A stretch of 29,748 nt of DNA from CAYNLG01 sp964397995 (GTDB lineage: Bacteria > Planctomycetota > Phycisphaerae > FEN-1346): NCBI GenBank assembly GCA_964397995.1, contig CAYNLG010000046.1, positions 1 to 29,748 of the forward strand, read 5' to 3'. The notes under the pieces are model-generated. The model ran no database searches and was not told the origin of the DNA. It was given only the letters and a program-made list of their open reading frames with translations. Shown in pieces: positions 7,713 to 17,449 of this stretch (positions are counted from its first letter, which is position 1; the number at the start of each line of letters is the position of its first letter). A program made the translations under genes and the position numbers.

Positions 7713-9860
7713 GTGCCCGCAAGCCGCAGCCCGACGTCGCGCGGCATCCGACGCCGCCGGTGGGGCGCGGTCTTGGCGGGCGCGGGGCTGGCGGCGGCCT
7801 GCCTGACCGCGACGACCGTGGCCCGGGCCGACCCGGCCCCGTGGCTGGACCCGGCATGGACCGCGCGGCGCGTGGTGGACGCCATCGTCCAGCCGACCGG
7901 CCGCCCCGGCGCCGAGGTGGCCGTCCACAGCTTCTACTCCGGCGGCCTCGTGCGCAAAGACGGGGCCGACATCCGCGTCGCCACCGACGGCCGCAAGCCC
8001 GTCCCGACGTGCGTTTTGCAGGTGGGCCCGGGGGACCTCGTCCGCGTCGCGTGGGCCGCCGACCCCGCCAAGACCCGCTACTACATCTACTACGGCAACC
8101 CGGACGCGAGGCCGCCCGAGTCCTGGCGCCCGCGCCGCGGCCTCCTGCTCGAAGTCCGCCGCTGGCCGGGCGGCGACCTGCGGAAGCTGCCGACCGTGGA
8201 GCGTATCTGGGACGGGGCGCGGCCGATGGGGGCGGACTTCGTCGAGACGACCTCCTTCGGGCACAACCCGTTCGCCGACGCGTCCGAAGCCGCCATCTTC
8301 CGCTTCACGGGGTATCTGGCCCCGCCCGAGGCGGGGGCGTACCAGATGGCCACGAGCAGCAGCGGCCCTTCCTGGTTGCTCATCGACGACCAGCCGGTCG
8401 TCGAGTGGGCCGGCCACCACGGGGCCGTGCCGGACGCGCGGCACGCCCGGTCGGTGACGCTGACGGGCGGGGTCCACAAACTCACCTACTGGTACGTGAC
8501 GCCGGGCGGGACCGTGACCGCCGTGGCCGCCGCCCGCCCGCCCAAGGCCAACCGGTTCGCCCCCCTCCCGCCGAAGGCGTTCCTGCCCGTTCGGCGTGCC
8601 AAGCACGTCGAGCTCGACCTCAAGGGCGAGCAGGTGGTGGCCGACTTCGACGTCGAACATGCGGGCGAGGCCTGGTGGCCGGACCATTACGCCGTCCGCC
8701 TCCGGTTCACGAACCAGACGCGCGGCGCGAGCGGCCGCGGGGGCGCCCAGTACGCCTGGGACTTCGGCGACGGCCAGACCTCCACCGACGCCTCGCCCGT
8801 CCACCTGTACCTAGCCCACGGGCCGCGCGACGTGTCCCTGACGGTACGGCGCGGCCGCCTGGAAAACACGTTCCGGACGACCGTGTGGGTGGAGCGGGAC
8901 TGGCGGGCGCAGACCGAGAAGGACATCCAGTCCGCCCGGCGGTACGCCGAGCAAGTGGCCCAGTACGACTTCGAGACGCTGGACCTGGAGAGCCTGGAAC
9001 GGGCGGTGGGGCTCTTCGAGGAGGTCGGCCGGACGGCGGCGCTCGTGCGGGCCGCCTCGGCGCTGCTCTTCAAGCGCGAGGGCGTCGAGGTGACGACGAT
9101 GCGCCGCGTGGCGCGGCTGCTGGCGGAAGCCCTCCGCGAGGAGCGCAAGGCCGAGGAGGCCGCCCGGGTCCTCCGGGAGGTGGAGCGCCGGACGACGCGC
9201 GGCAAGGCGCGGAGCCCGCTGGTGCTGGACCTGGCGGAGGTGCTCCTCGACGACCTGCACCGGCTGGACGAGGCCGAGGTGGAGTACCGGGCGGCGCTGG
9301 CGGCGTTTCCGAAGGAGGACCTGAACCGGCGGCGGGCGCTGGTCGGCCTCGGCGATATCCGCCGCCACCAGGGCAAGGCCGACGAGGCCCGCAAGCTGTT
9401 CGACCAAGCGGAGGCCATCACGGTGGAGGCCCGCTCGCCGCAGAAGCAGGCCGTCCGCATCGGCACGCTGGCCCGGTACGTGGAGGAGTACACGCGGAAC
9501 CGGGACTGGCACTGGGCGTTCCACTTCCTGCGCCAGTGGGCGTGGGAGTTCCCGCACGAGATGCTCGGCGGCCACTGGTCGCTGCTTCGGGCCCGGGCGC
9601 TGCGCGGCAAAGGCAACTGGGAAGGGGCCATCCGCGAGGCCGAGGCCCTGCTGGCCTCGAACCCCGCGAGTGCGTATGCCGTGCGGCTACTGATTCTGGC
9701 GGCCGATGGCCATGCCGCCATGGGCCGCGAGCCGAAGGCACGGCTGCTGCTGGAGACGGCGGTCGAGGACTATCCCGAGGATCCGCACGTGGGGGAGGCG
9801 GCGTCGAAGCTGCGGAACCTGGACGTCGGTCTGGTCCCCCCGCCGCCCCCGGCCGACTAG
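7713..9860 (+). CDS. secreted protein with PA14-like, PKD and TPR-like regions
   Basis: 715-aa protein without a recognised name. The GTG at 7713 is preferred since AGGAG stands 7 nt upstream and a signal peptide starts there (RRRR followed by WGAVLAGAGLAAACLTATTV, end near ARA-DP); the frame is open upstream to a GTG at 7620 without such a site. After it come a beta-rich domain (residues 40-150), a PA14/GLEYA-like region (about 155-290: FRFTGYLAPPEAGAYQM, WLLIDDQPVVEW, GGVHKLTYWY), a PKD domain (YAWDFGDGQTS near residue 350), and a long helical C-terminal half (about 400-700) with TPR-like repeats such as VEYRAALAAFPKEDLNRRRA. Such proteins usually bind carbohydrate or other partners outside the cytoplasm; the role is unknown. 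It follows skp by 106 nt. Confidence 0.85.
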   Translation: MPASRSPTSRGIRRRRWGAVLAGAGLAAACLTATTVARADPAPWLDPAWTARRVVDAIVQPTGRPGAEVAVHSFYSGGLVRKDGADIRVATDGRKPVPTCVLQVGPGDLVRVAWAADPAKTRYYIYYGNPDARPPESWRPRRGLLLEVRRWPGGDLRKLPTVERIWDGARPMGADFVETTSFGHNPFADASEAAIFRFTGYLAPPEAGAYQMATSSSGPSWLLIDDQPVVEWAGHHGAVPDARHARSVTLTGGVHKLTYWYVTPGGTVTAVAAARPPKANRFAPLPPKAFLPVRRAKHVELDLKGEQVVADFDVEHAGEAWWPDHYAVRLRFTNQTRGASGRGGAQYAWDFGDGQTSTDASPVHLYLAHGPRDVSLTVRRGRLENTFRTTVWVERDWRAQTEKDIQSARRYAEQVAQYDFETLDLESLERAVGLFEEVGRTAALVRAASALLFKREGVEVTTMRRVARLLAEALREERKAEEAARVLREVERRTTRGKARSPLVLDLAEVLLDDLHRLDEAEVEYRAALAAFPKEDLNRRRALVGLGDIRRHQGKADEARKLFDQAEAITVEARSPQKQAVRIGTLARYVEEYTRNRDWHWAFHFLRQWAWEFPHEMLGGHWSLLRARALRGKGNWEGAIREAEALLASNPASAYAVRLLILAADGHAAMGREPKARLLLETAVEDYPEDPHVGEAASKLRNLDVGLVPPPPPAD

Positions 9861-9876
9861 GTTCTGTCTGACGGAT

Positions 9877-9910
9877 CGGAGCCGGTTTCGGGGGGTCGCA
9901 TCCGGCTCCG
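9877..9910 (+). terminator. hairpin after the PKD/TPR gene
   Basis: Perfect 9-bp inverted repeat CGGAGCCGG (9877-9885) / CCGGCTCCG (9902-9910) with a 16-nt loop, 16 nt after the stop codon. No T-run follows, so it may be a factor-dependent terminator or an RNA-stabilising hairpin rather than a classic intrinsic terminator. Confidence 0.45.
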
Positions 9911-10032
9911 GCGGCGTCGCCCTGTTGTGACGGTTCAGCTGCGGATCGCCTGCTTCAGACCCTTTGCCGGCGCCGAGTTCGCTTGCCCTCGGGCCGACGC
10001 CCGATGCGTCAAACACAACCAGTCCCTCCGAG

Positions 10033-10058
10033 CCCGGAGCCGCGCAAGCCGGGTTTTT
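10033..10058 (+). terminator. possible intrinsic terminator
   Basis: CCCGG (10033-10037) can pair with CCGGG (10049-10053), and five T follow immediately (10054-10058). The stem is only 5 bp with an 11-nt loop, so stability is modest. It lies just before the candidate transketolase promoter. Confidence 0.4.
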
Positions 10059-10060
10059 GG

Positions 10061-10090
10061 TTGACGCCCCCCGCCGAGGTCCGGTAAATA
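10061..10090 (+). promoter_or_regulatory. candidate promoter for transketolase
   Basis: TTGACG (10061-10066, 5/6) is followed after 18 nt by TAAATA (10085-10090), a poor -10 match. The AT-rich patch is unusual in this GC-rich surrounding and sits about 110 nt before the gene. Confidence 0.35.
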
Positions 10091-10200
10091 GTCGCACCGG
10101 CAAGTGGGATCGGTGTAGCATGAGCGGGCAAACCTCCACGATCCGGGGTTTGCCTTGCGTTTTATCCGAACAGCCGCACCAGGACCGGAAGGAATCTTCC

Positions 10201-12135
10201 ATGAGCGACTATGCCGCCGCCGTCGATGCCAAGGCCCGTGAAATCGGGCGCCACTGTGTCCGCATGACCGCCGAAGCCGGCTCGGGCCACCCGAGTTCCG
10301 GCCTCAGCCTCGCCCACGCGACGACCGTCCTGATGTACGACGTGATGCGATGGGACCCGGCCGACCCGTGGAACCCACTGAGCGACCGCCTCGTCCTCTC
10401 CGAGGGCCACGCGGTGCCGATCATCTACGCGGCCTACGCCGACCTGGGCGGTGTCGTGGGCAAGGACAAGGCCTCGGCCCGTGCCCTGACGGTCGAGGAC
10501 CTCTGGACGCTCCGGAACATCGACAGCGTGCTCGATGGCCACCCGAACCCGGCCATCGGGTTCCCGTTCTTCGACGCGGCCACCGGGTCGCTGGGGCAGG
10601 GCGTCAGCGTGGCGGCCGGCCTCGCGCTGGCGGCGCGGCTCGACGGCATCGCGAAGACCATCTTCGTCTTCTGCGGCGATGGCGAGGTCCGGGAGGGCCA
10701 GGTCTGGGAGGCCCTCGACTTTGTCGCCGACCAGAAGCTCACGAACGTCCGCGTCGTCATGAACGCCAACGGCATGGGCCAGAGCGACTACGTGAGCGGT
10801 CAGCAGAGCGTCGAGACGCTCGCCCGCAAGGTCGACGCGTACGGCCTGCTGCCGCTCGTGGTCGACGGGCACGACCCGGACGCCCTGAGGGAGGCCCTGA
10901 CGGCCGAGAGCCCGCAGGGCAAACCGGTGGTGGTCATCGCGAAGACGAAGAAGGGCTGGGGTGTTGCGGAGCTCCAGCAGGTGGGCTACCACGGCAAGCC
11001 GCTGACGGACGACGAGGCCGCCAAGGCCATGCAGGAACTCGAGGACGGCGGCGGGGCGGCTCCGGCGGTGGAACTGAAGCCCACGCCGCCCGAGGGCAAG
11101 ACCCCCGCGGCGCCCAAGGCGCTCCAGGCCGGCGACCTGACGCTCTCGGCGGTTGCCGAGGGGACGAAGTACGCCGACAGCGTCGCCAAGGGCGCGATCG
11201 CGACGCGGCACGCCTACGGCCTCGTGCTCAAGGCGCTCGGCGAGGCGTCCGACCGCGTCGTCGCCCTCGACGCCGACGTCTCCAACTCCACCTTCTCCAA
11301 CCTCTTCGGCAAGGCCTTCCCGGACCGCTTCTTCGAGTGCCGCATCGCCGAACAGAACATGGCGTCGGTCTCGGCGGGGCTGGCGGCGGGGGGCAAGGTG
11401 CCGCTGCTCTCGAGTTTCGCCAAGTTCCTCGTCCGGGCCTACGACCAGATCGAAATGGCCGCCAACAGCTGCGCCAACGTCAAGATCGTCGGCAGCCACT
11501 CGGGCGTCAGCCTCGGGGCCGACGGGCCCAGCCAGATGGGGGTGGTCGACGCGGCGTTTTTCGGCGCCTTGGCGAGCATCACGACGCCCAAGGGTCAGCC
11601 CGGGGCCGTCGTCCTGAACCCCTGCGACGGAGTCAGCACCGTCAAGCTCGCCTGCCGCATGGTCGAGCACGAGGGCCTCGCCTACATGCGGACCCTCCGC
11701 CCGAGCACCCCGATCGTCTATGACGAGGGCGAGGCGTTCGACCTGGTCGGCCAGAAGGTGCTCAAGGAGGGCTCGGACCTGACCCTGGTGGCCTGGGGCT
11801 ACATGGTGCCCGAGGCGCTGAAGGCGGCCGAGGCGCTGGAGGCCGACGGCGTGTCGTGCGGCGTGGTGGACGCCTATAGCCTGCCGCTTGCCGCCGACTT
11901 CCTCGACGCCATCGGCGCCGGCGAGGGCACGAAGCTCCTGGTTCTCGAGGACAACTACGCGGGCGGCATCGGCAGCGCGGTTGCGACGGCGGCGGCGTGG
12001 CGCGGCGGGATGAGCGTCGACACGATGACCCCCCATCTGATGCCGAAGTCCGGCCAGACGGCCGACGATATCCTCCAGTACGTCGGCCTCGGCCAGGACG
12101 CCATTCTGGAGCGGGCGCGGGCACTGCTCGGCTGA
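10201..12135 (+). CDS. tkt: transketolase
   Basis: Thiamine-diphosphate enzyme that moves two-carbon units between sugar phosphates in the non-oxidative pentose phosphate pathway. The ATG at 10201 has GGAAGGAA at 7 nt spacing; the frame is open upstream to 9964 but that part is not protein-like. At 644 aa it has the normal length. The N-terminal half shows SGHPSSGLSLAH (residues about 27-38) and the TPP-binding segment GDGEVREGQVWEA (near residue 160) with the downstream Asn of VVMNANG. The second half has the pyrimidine-binding region with RIAEQNMAS, whose Glu is the probable catalytic residue, and SGVSLGADGPSQ. A Pro/Ala-rich linker (about residues 285-315) joins the halves, which elsewhere can be separate subunits. 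It is followed by guaB after 128 nt. 1-Deoxyxylulose-5-phosphate synthase is a relative, but these motifs fit transketolase better. Confidence 0.93.
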   Translation: MSDYAAAVDAKAREIGRHCVRMTAEAGSGHPSSGLSLAHATTVLMYDVMRWDPADPWNPLSDRLVLSEGHAVPIIYAAYADLGGVVGKDKASARALTVEDLWTLRNIDSVLDGHPNPAIGFPFFDAATGSLGQGVSVAAGLALAARLDGIAKTIFVFCGDGEVREGQVWEALDFVADQKLTNVRVVMNANGMGQSDYVSGQQSVETLARKVDAYGLLPLVVDGHDPDALREALTAESPQGKPVVVIAKTKKGWGVAELQQVGYHGKPLTDDEAAKAMQELEDGGGAAPAVELKPTPPEGKTPAAPKALQAGDLTLSAVAEGTKYADSVAKGAIATRHAYGLVLKALGEASDRVVALDADVSNSTFSNLFGKAFPDRFFECRIAEQNMASVSAGLAAGGKVPLLSSFAKFLVRAYDQIEMAANSCANVKIVGSHSGVSLGADGPSQMGVVDAAFFGALASITTPKGQPGAVVLNPCDGVSTVKLACRMVEHEGLAYMRTLRPSTPIVYDEGEAFDLVGQKVLKEGSDLTLVAWGYMVPEALKAAEALEADGVSCGVVDAYSLPLAADFLDAIGAGEGTKLLVLEDNYAGGIGSAVATAAAWRGGMSVDTMTPHLMPKSGQTADDILQYVGLGQDAILERARALLG

Positions 12136-12263
12136 GCGTGCGCGGCCGGCGCGAGCCGGGACCCCGCGGCCCGTCTGACGCCACAGCCGGGCCGCGCACC
12201 CGATGCGCGGGCCTCCGTTGGCGCCGGACACGTTGACCCGACGGCCGCGGGAGACCCGAGCGC

Positions 12264-13742
12264 ATGGCCTTAGCCGACCGCATCCTCGCCGACGGCATCA
12301 CCTTCGACGATGTCCTGCTCGTGCCCGCCCTGAGCGACGTCGTCCCCCGCGACGTGGACACCTCCACCCGCGTCGCCCGCGATATCGTCATCCAGATTCC
12401 CATCCTGTCGGCGGCCATGGACACCGTCACCGAAGCGCCTCTGGCCATCGCCCTGGCCCAGGAGGGCGGCCTGAGCATCATCCACAAGAACCTCTCCGTC
12501 CCGGACCAGTGCCGCGAGGTCGAACGCGTCAAACGCAGCGCCAACGGCGTCATCCCCGACCCCGTCACCCTCGGGCCGGACGAGCCGGTGAGCGTGGCGC
12601 GCGGCGTGATGGATGCCAACAACATCTCGGGTATCCCCATCACCGTGGACGGCAAGCTGGCGGGCATACTGACGCGGCGGGATCTGAAGTTCCTCGAGGA
12701 CGACAGCGTCGCCATCGCGAGCGTCATGACCCGGGAAGGTCTTGTCACCGCCCGCCCGGGCACGAACCTGGAGGAGGCTGAACGCATCCTCCTCAGGAAC
12801 AAGGTCGAGAAGCTCCCCCTGGTCGAGGAGGACAACCGCCTCGTCGGCCTCATCACCATCAAGGACATCGAGAAGCTGCACCAGTTCCCGCAGGCCTGCC
12901 GCGACGACCGCGGCCGGCTGCGCGTCGGGGCGGCCGTCGGGGTCCACGACTACGAGCGGGCCGAGGCCCTCATGGCCCGCGGCGTCGACCTGCTGGTTGT
13001 CGATACCGCCCACGGTCACTCGCGGAACGTCCTCGACACCGTCTGCGAGATCCGCAAGACCCACGCCATCCCGATCATGGCCGGGAACGTGGCCACGGCT
13101 GAGGCCGCGCGCGACCTGATCGACGCCGGCGTCGACGCCGTCAAGGTGGGCATCGGCCCCGGGTCGATCTGCACGACGCGGGTCGTCTCCGGCGTCGGCG
13201 TGCCGCAGATCACCGCCGTGGCCGCCTGTGCCGAGGTCGCCGGCGAGGCCGGCGTGCCCGTCATCGCCGACGGGGGCATCCGGCACTCGGGCGACATCAC
13301 CAAGGCGTTGGCGGCTGGGGCCTCGGCCGTCATGCTCGGCAGCCTGCTGGCCGGCCTGGAAGAGGCCCCCGGCCAGCTCATCACCTACAAGGGCCGCACC
13401 TTCAAGGCCTATCGCGGCATGGGGTCGCTCGGGGCCATGGTCCAGGGGTCGGCCGACCGCTACAGCCAGGCCGAGGCCCGCGAGCGGGGTGAGAAGCTCG
13501 TGCCGGAGGGGGTGGAGGGGCGCGTGCCGTACCGCGGCCGCCTGGCCGACTTCGTCTACCAGCTCGTGGGCGGCGTCCGGGCGGGCATGGGCTATTGCGG
13601 ATGCCGCACCATCGACGAGCTGCGCACCCGACCGCGCTTCACCCGGATCAGCCAGGCGGGCGTGGTGGAGTCGCACCCGCACGACATCGCCATCACGCAG
13701 GAAGCGCCCAACTACACGCTGATCACCGACCAGCAGGACTGA
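12264..13742 (+). CDS. guaB: inosine-5'-monophosphate dehydrogenase
   Basis: NAD-dependent oxidation of IMP to XMP, the committed step to guanine nucleotides. The 492-aa length is typical. The N-terminal barrel begins with ITFDDVLLVPALSDV; two CBS domains occupy about residues 95-215; the catalytic loop is GIGPGSICTTRVV with the nucleophile Cys303; VIADGGIRHSGDITKAL and YRGMGSLGAM follow, and the flap contains EGVEGRVPYRG. GGGAGA precedes the ATG at a slightly long spacing. The stop lies 30 nt from the convergent stop of the zinc-ribbon gene. Confidence 0.96.
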   Translation: MALADRILADGITFDDVLLVPALSDVVPRDVDTSTRVARDIVIQIPILSAAMDTVTEAPLAIALAQEGGLSIIHKNLSVPDQCREVERVKRSANGVIPDPVTLGPDEPVSVARGVMDANNISGIPITVDGKLAGILTRRDLKFLEDDSVAIASVMTREGLVTARPGTNLEEAERILLRNKVEKLPLVEEDNRLVGLITIKDIEKLHQFPQACRDDRGRLRVGAAVGVHDYERAEALMARGVDLLVVDTAHGHSRNVLDTVCEIRKTHAIPIMAGNVATAEAARDLIDAGVDAVKVGIGPGSICTTRVVSGVGVPQITAVAACAEVAGEAGVPVIADGGIRHSGDITKALAAGASAVMLGSLLAGLEEAPGQLITYKGRTFKAYRGMGSLGAMVQGSADRYSQAEARERGEKLVPEGVEGRVPYRGRLADFVYQLVGGVRAGMGYCGCRTIDELRTRPRFTRISQAGVVESHPHDIAITQEAPNYTLITDQQD

Positions 13743-13747
13743 CGGGC

Positions 13748-13769
13748 CGCGCCGCCCGGTGCGGGCGCG
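13748..13769. terminator. hairpin between convergent guaB and zinc-ribbon genes
   Basis: CGCGCC (13748-13753) pairs with GGCGCG (13764-13769) in the 30-nt gap between two convergent stop codons. There is no T-run on either strand. Position makes a shared terminator plausible, but in such GC-rich DNA a 6-bp stem is weak evidence. Confidence 0.3.
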
Positions 13770-13772
13770 ACC

Positions 13773-14885
13773 TCAGCGGATCTTGTCGCCGGCACGGGAC
13801 ATCGGCGGCTCGTTGACCAGTTTCCGGATGGCATCGAACCGGGCGGCCGCCGCTTCCATGAACTGGGCGCGGCTCGCCTCGTTGGCCCACTCTCGGTTGG
13901 CCCCCGTCAGGTCGCGCACGGACGAGACGACCATGGCGAAGCTGTAGGTCGCCCGCTGCTGGGGCATGGTCTCGCTCGCCAGGACGATGAAGGTCTGGAC
14001 GGCGCGGCCGACGGCGCTGTCAAAGGCGACCTTGTTGCCCTCGCGGCCGGCCTGGACGGCTTCCTCGCCCGCGCTCACCACGTTCAGCACCCGTTCCCGG
14101 TAGACGGGGTAGTTGGCGGCAATCTGGTTCTGGGCCTCGACGAACTCGCGTTGGCTGTTAGGCTTCCACCGCAGGCTTTCGCGGGTCTTCGGCTCGGTCA
14201 CGATGAACTGGAGGGCTCCGGTCCGGGCGTAGAGGTCCTCGACGAGCGCCCGGTCCGCCTTCAGGCCCTCGGCGAGGAACTGTTCCTTGACGAGGCCGGT
14301 GTAGTAGGTGTCGTAGGCCTCCTGGAAGCGGCCCTCGCGCTCCAGGGCCTGGCCCTGCTCCAGGGCGGTGCGGGCCCGGCGCCGGGCGGTTTCGATCTGG
14401 CCGTGGTGCCATGAGCGGTACATGAAGTAGCTGACCAGGCCGAGCACCAGCGGCGCGCCGACCAAGACGCCGAGCAGCAGCCCCACCTTGCCGCCCGTGC
14501 TCATCTGGCTGAACCAGCCGCCCCGCGCGCCGCCGTAGCGGAGGGCGAAGTCGGTGCCGGTCGAGGCCCGGCGCGGCTCGGCCGGCTGGGCCTTGACGGG
14601 GACCTCGTCGTCGTCGGGGAGGGCGGCCACGGGAGCCTCGCCGTCGAGGGGCGCGTGGCAATGGGGGCAGGCCTGGGCGTCCACCGGGACGCTCCGTCCG
14701 CACGACCCGCACTGCCGCGTCGTCTGCGTCGCGGTCGAGGGCACGGCCGCCAGCGTCTTGCCGCGCCCCTTGCCCGTAGGCACGCGGAGGCTGCGGTGAC
14801 AGTTGGGACAGGTGATAAGGCTGCCGGCCTTGTCGGTATCGGCCACCATGCTACGTCCGCAAGGGCAGCGGAACAGAATCGCCAT
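13773..14885 (-). CDS. double zinc-ribbon membrane protein of unknown function
   Basis: 370-aa protein, not recognised as a named family. Two N-terminal zinc ribbons can be read: C7/C9 with C26/C29 (RCPCGRS, TCPNCH), and C59/C62 with C73/C76 (QCGSCG, ACPHCH). An acidic/Pro linker follows, then one membrane helix at about residues 134-156 (VGLLLGVLVGAPLVLGLVSY), and a C-terminal region of about 210 residues that is mostly helical, starting with a TPR-like pair (ARTALEQGQALEREGRFQEAYDTYY). The ribbons would be cytoplasmic and the helical domain outside. The ATG has GGGGAG 8 nt upstream. It is the last gene of the minus-strand run, 31 nt after the histidine kinase, so a link to that kinase is possible but unproven. 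Confidence 0.8.
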   Translation of the reverse strand: MAILFRCPCGRSMVADTDKAGSLITCPNCHRSLRVPTGKGRGKTLAAVPSTATQTTRQCGSCGRSVPVDAQACPHCHAPLDGEAPVAALPDDDEVPVKAQPAEPRRASTGTDFALRYGGARGGWFSQMSTGGKVGLLLGVLVGAPLVLGLVSYFMYRSWHHGQIETARRRARTALEQGQALEREGRFQEAYDTYYTGLVKEQFLAEGLKADRALVEDLYARTGALQFIVTEPKTRESLRWKPNSQREFVEAQNQIAANYPVYRERVLNVVSAGEEAVQAGREGNKVAFDSAVGRAVQTFIVLASETMPQQRATYSFAMVVSSVRDLTGANREWANEASRAQFMEAAAARFDAIRKLVNEPPMSRAGDKIR

Positions 14886-14916
14886 CGTTTGCTCTCCCCA
14901 GGTCGGCCGAGGCGCT

Positions 14917-16527
14917 TCAGGCCGTGGCCTCCGCGTCGGATGCGGGCCCGCCGGGCGGCCGCGCGTCCTCGGCCGTGCGTCCTTCGGCGTCGCTCGAGTC
15001 GGCGGGCAGGACCACGGTGAAGGTCGAGCCCGCGCCCGGCTCGCTCGCGACGCTCACGTCGCCGCCCAGCAAGGCCGTCAAGTCTTTTACGATTGAAAGG
15101 CCCAGTCCCGTACCACGATATCGCCGCGTATAGCTCGAATCGAGTTGCGTAAAGCGCTCGAAGATGCGGAGCTGCTGCTCGCGGGCGATGCCCACCCCGG
15201 TGTCCGAGACCGCGAAGACGACCCGGCCGTCCTCGGCCGGCTCGACCTCCAGCCGGACTTCGCCCTCGTCCGTGAACTTTATCGCGTTCGACAGCAGGTT
15301 GTACAGGATTTGCTGGACCTTGGTGGCGTCGGTCGTCATGACGGGCGTGGTCGGGTCCACCTCGATCTCCAGGGCCAGCTCCTTCTCCCCGAGCATCGGC
15401 CGCACCATGTGCACCGCCACCTCGGCCAGGTCCGCCGGCGACACGCGCTCGCACCGCACCTGGACCCGCCCGGACTCGATCTTCGCCAGGTCCAGCAGGT
15501 CGTTGATCATCTCCAGGAGCATGCGGCCGCTCTTCTGGATGTTGTCGAGGTAGCGGTCGAGCTTCGGGTCGCCCGTGATGGCGTCGGCCTCGCCGAGGAT
15601 TTGGGCGAACCCGAGGATCGAGTTCAGCGGCGTCCGCAACTCGTGGCTCATGGTGGCCAGGAACTTGCTCTTCATCTGGTTCATCTCGAACAGGGCCACG
15701 TTGGCCTTGGCCAGCTCGTCGAGCTTGGCGTCGCGGACCTCGTTGGCGGCGCGCAGCTCGGCCTGGGCGGCCTGCATCTGGTCGAGCATCCGGTTCAGGG
15801 CGTCCGACAGGGCCTCCAACTCGTTGTGGGTGTCGATCTCGCTGCGGACCTGGAGGTCGCCGTCGCTGACCCGGTCGGCCACGTCCTTCAGGTGTTGGAT
15901 CGGGCGCACCACCACGTACCGGAACAGGGCGTGGAAGGCGGCCATGGCGACGACGACCACGGCTAGGGCGGCCCCGGCGAGGATGAGGCGGTTGACGAGG
16001 AGCGTCTCGTTCCGCTCCGCCACGTCCAGGTCGAGGCTGACCGCGCCGAGCAGCTCGCCCTCGCCGTACTCGCTGTGACAGCCGAGGCAGTCGCCCTGGG
16101 CCCGGAGGGCCTGGACGTAGTGGAGCGTGTCACCGGTCTCGCGGGCAAGCTGGCTTTCCTCGGGGTGCTCGAGGAACAGGGCGAGGCCCTCGGCCATCAG
16201 CGACCCGGCGGGGGCCGGGTTCTCCTGGGGCTGCCCCGCCGGCGCCGGCCGAAGCCGCACGAGGCGGCCCTTCTCGGCCCCGCGGGTGGCGAACTTGCTC
16301 AGCGGCTCCGCCCGTTTCGGGTCCCCCGCGAAGTGGATCCCGTGCCGCAGGTGCAACAGCGCCAGGGCCCGCTCGCGGGCCCGGTCCAGGTCGCCGCTCC
16401 GGGCCAGGCCGCCCATCTGGAGCCACGGCCACGACAGGCTCGCCAGGACGGTCATCGCCAGGACGCCGCCGAAGACCAGGCGGCCGCGGCGTTCGAGCGT
16501 CGTCCTGGAGGCGCGTTGTTTGGGCAT
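14917..16527 (-). CDS. membrane sensor histidine kinase with CxxCH haem-binding motif in the sensor domain
   Basis: 536-aa two-component sensor. A membrane helix (about residues 16-37) and a second (181-205) bracket a periplasmic domain of about 140 residues that contains CLGCH (147-151), a c-type haem attachment motif, in a context like the haem-binding sensor domains of the Tll0287/DUF3365 type (GEGELLGAVSLDL follows). Next come a HAMP linker (about 203-255), a coiled coil, a HisKA domain with the phospho-acceptor H295 in SHELRTPLN, and an ATPase domain with N-box NLLSNAIKFT, G1 DTGVGI and G2 GTGLGLS. The acidic C-terminal tail has no receiver domain. No response regulator lies nearby, so the partner is unknown. 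The start is 20 nt after the dapA stop. Redox, NO or oxygen sensing is inferred from the haem motif only. Confidence 0.9.
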   Translation of the reverse strand: MPKQRASRTTLERRGRLVFGGVLAMTVLASLSWPWLQMGGLARSGDLDRARERALALLHLRHGIHFAGDPKRAEPLSKFATRGAEKGRLVRLRPAPAGQPQENPAPAGSLMAEGLALFLEHPEESQLARETGDTLHYVQALRAQGDCLGCHSEYGEGELLGAVSLDLDVAERNETLLVNRLILAGAALAVVVVAMAAFHALFRYVVVRPIQHLKDVADRVSDGDLQVRSEIDTHNELEALSDALNRMLDQMQAAQAELRAANEVRDAKLDELAKANVALFEMNQMKSKFLATMSHELRTPLNSILGFAQILGEADAITGDPKLDRYLDNIQKSGRMLLEMINDLLDLAKIESGRVQVRCERVSPADLAEVAVHMVRPMLGEKELALEIEVDPTTPVMTTDATKVQQILYNLLSNAIKFTDEGEVRLEVEPAEDGRVVFAVSDTGVGIAREQQLRIFERFTQLDSSYTRRYRGTGLGLSIVKDLTALLGGDVSVASEPGAGSTFTVVLPADSSDAEGRTAEDARPPGGPASDAEATA

Positions 16528-16547
16528 GCCACCTGCTCGCGCGGCGG

Positions 16548-17423
<876 letters not shown>

Positions 17424-17449
17424 GGGACTCTCCCGGGACAGGTCTGCGT

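Larger units (their letters stand above)
9861..10200 (+). other. 340-nt non-coding region between PKD/TPR gene and transketolase
   Basis: I find no credible gene here. It holds a 9-bp hairpin (9877-9910), a second short hairpin followed by five T (10033-10058), a candidate promoter (10061-10090), and the transketolase ribosome site GGAAGGAA (10187-10194). It therefore looks like a terminator-promoter region separating two transcription units. Confidence 0.6.

Noticed and set aside
7760..9871. 703-codon plus-strand frame overlapping the PKD/TPR gene
   Set aside because: Composition is Arg/Gly/Pro-rich as in frame-shifted GC-rich DNA, whereas the other frame has a signal peptide, PKD motif and TPR-like repeats.
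10201..12135. 1-deoxy-D-xylulose-5-phosphate synthase
   Set aside because: The SGHPSSG, GDGEVREGQVWEA and RIAEQNM arrangement and 644-aa length fit transketolase better; the MEP pathway is represented only by ispE here.
10162..12231. 689-codon minus-strand frame opposite transketolase
   Set aside because: Same GC-driven shadow effect; no ribosome site, no motif, and full overlap with a clear transketolase gene.
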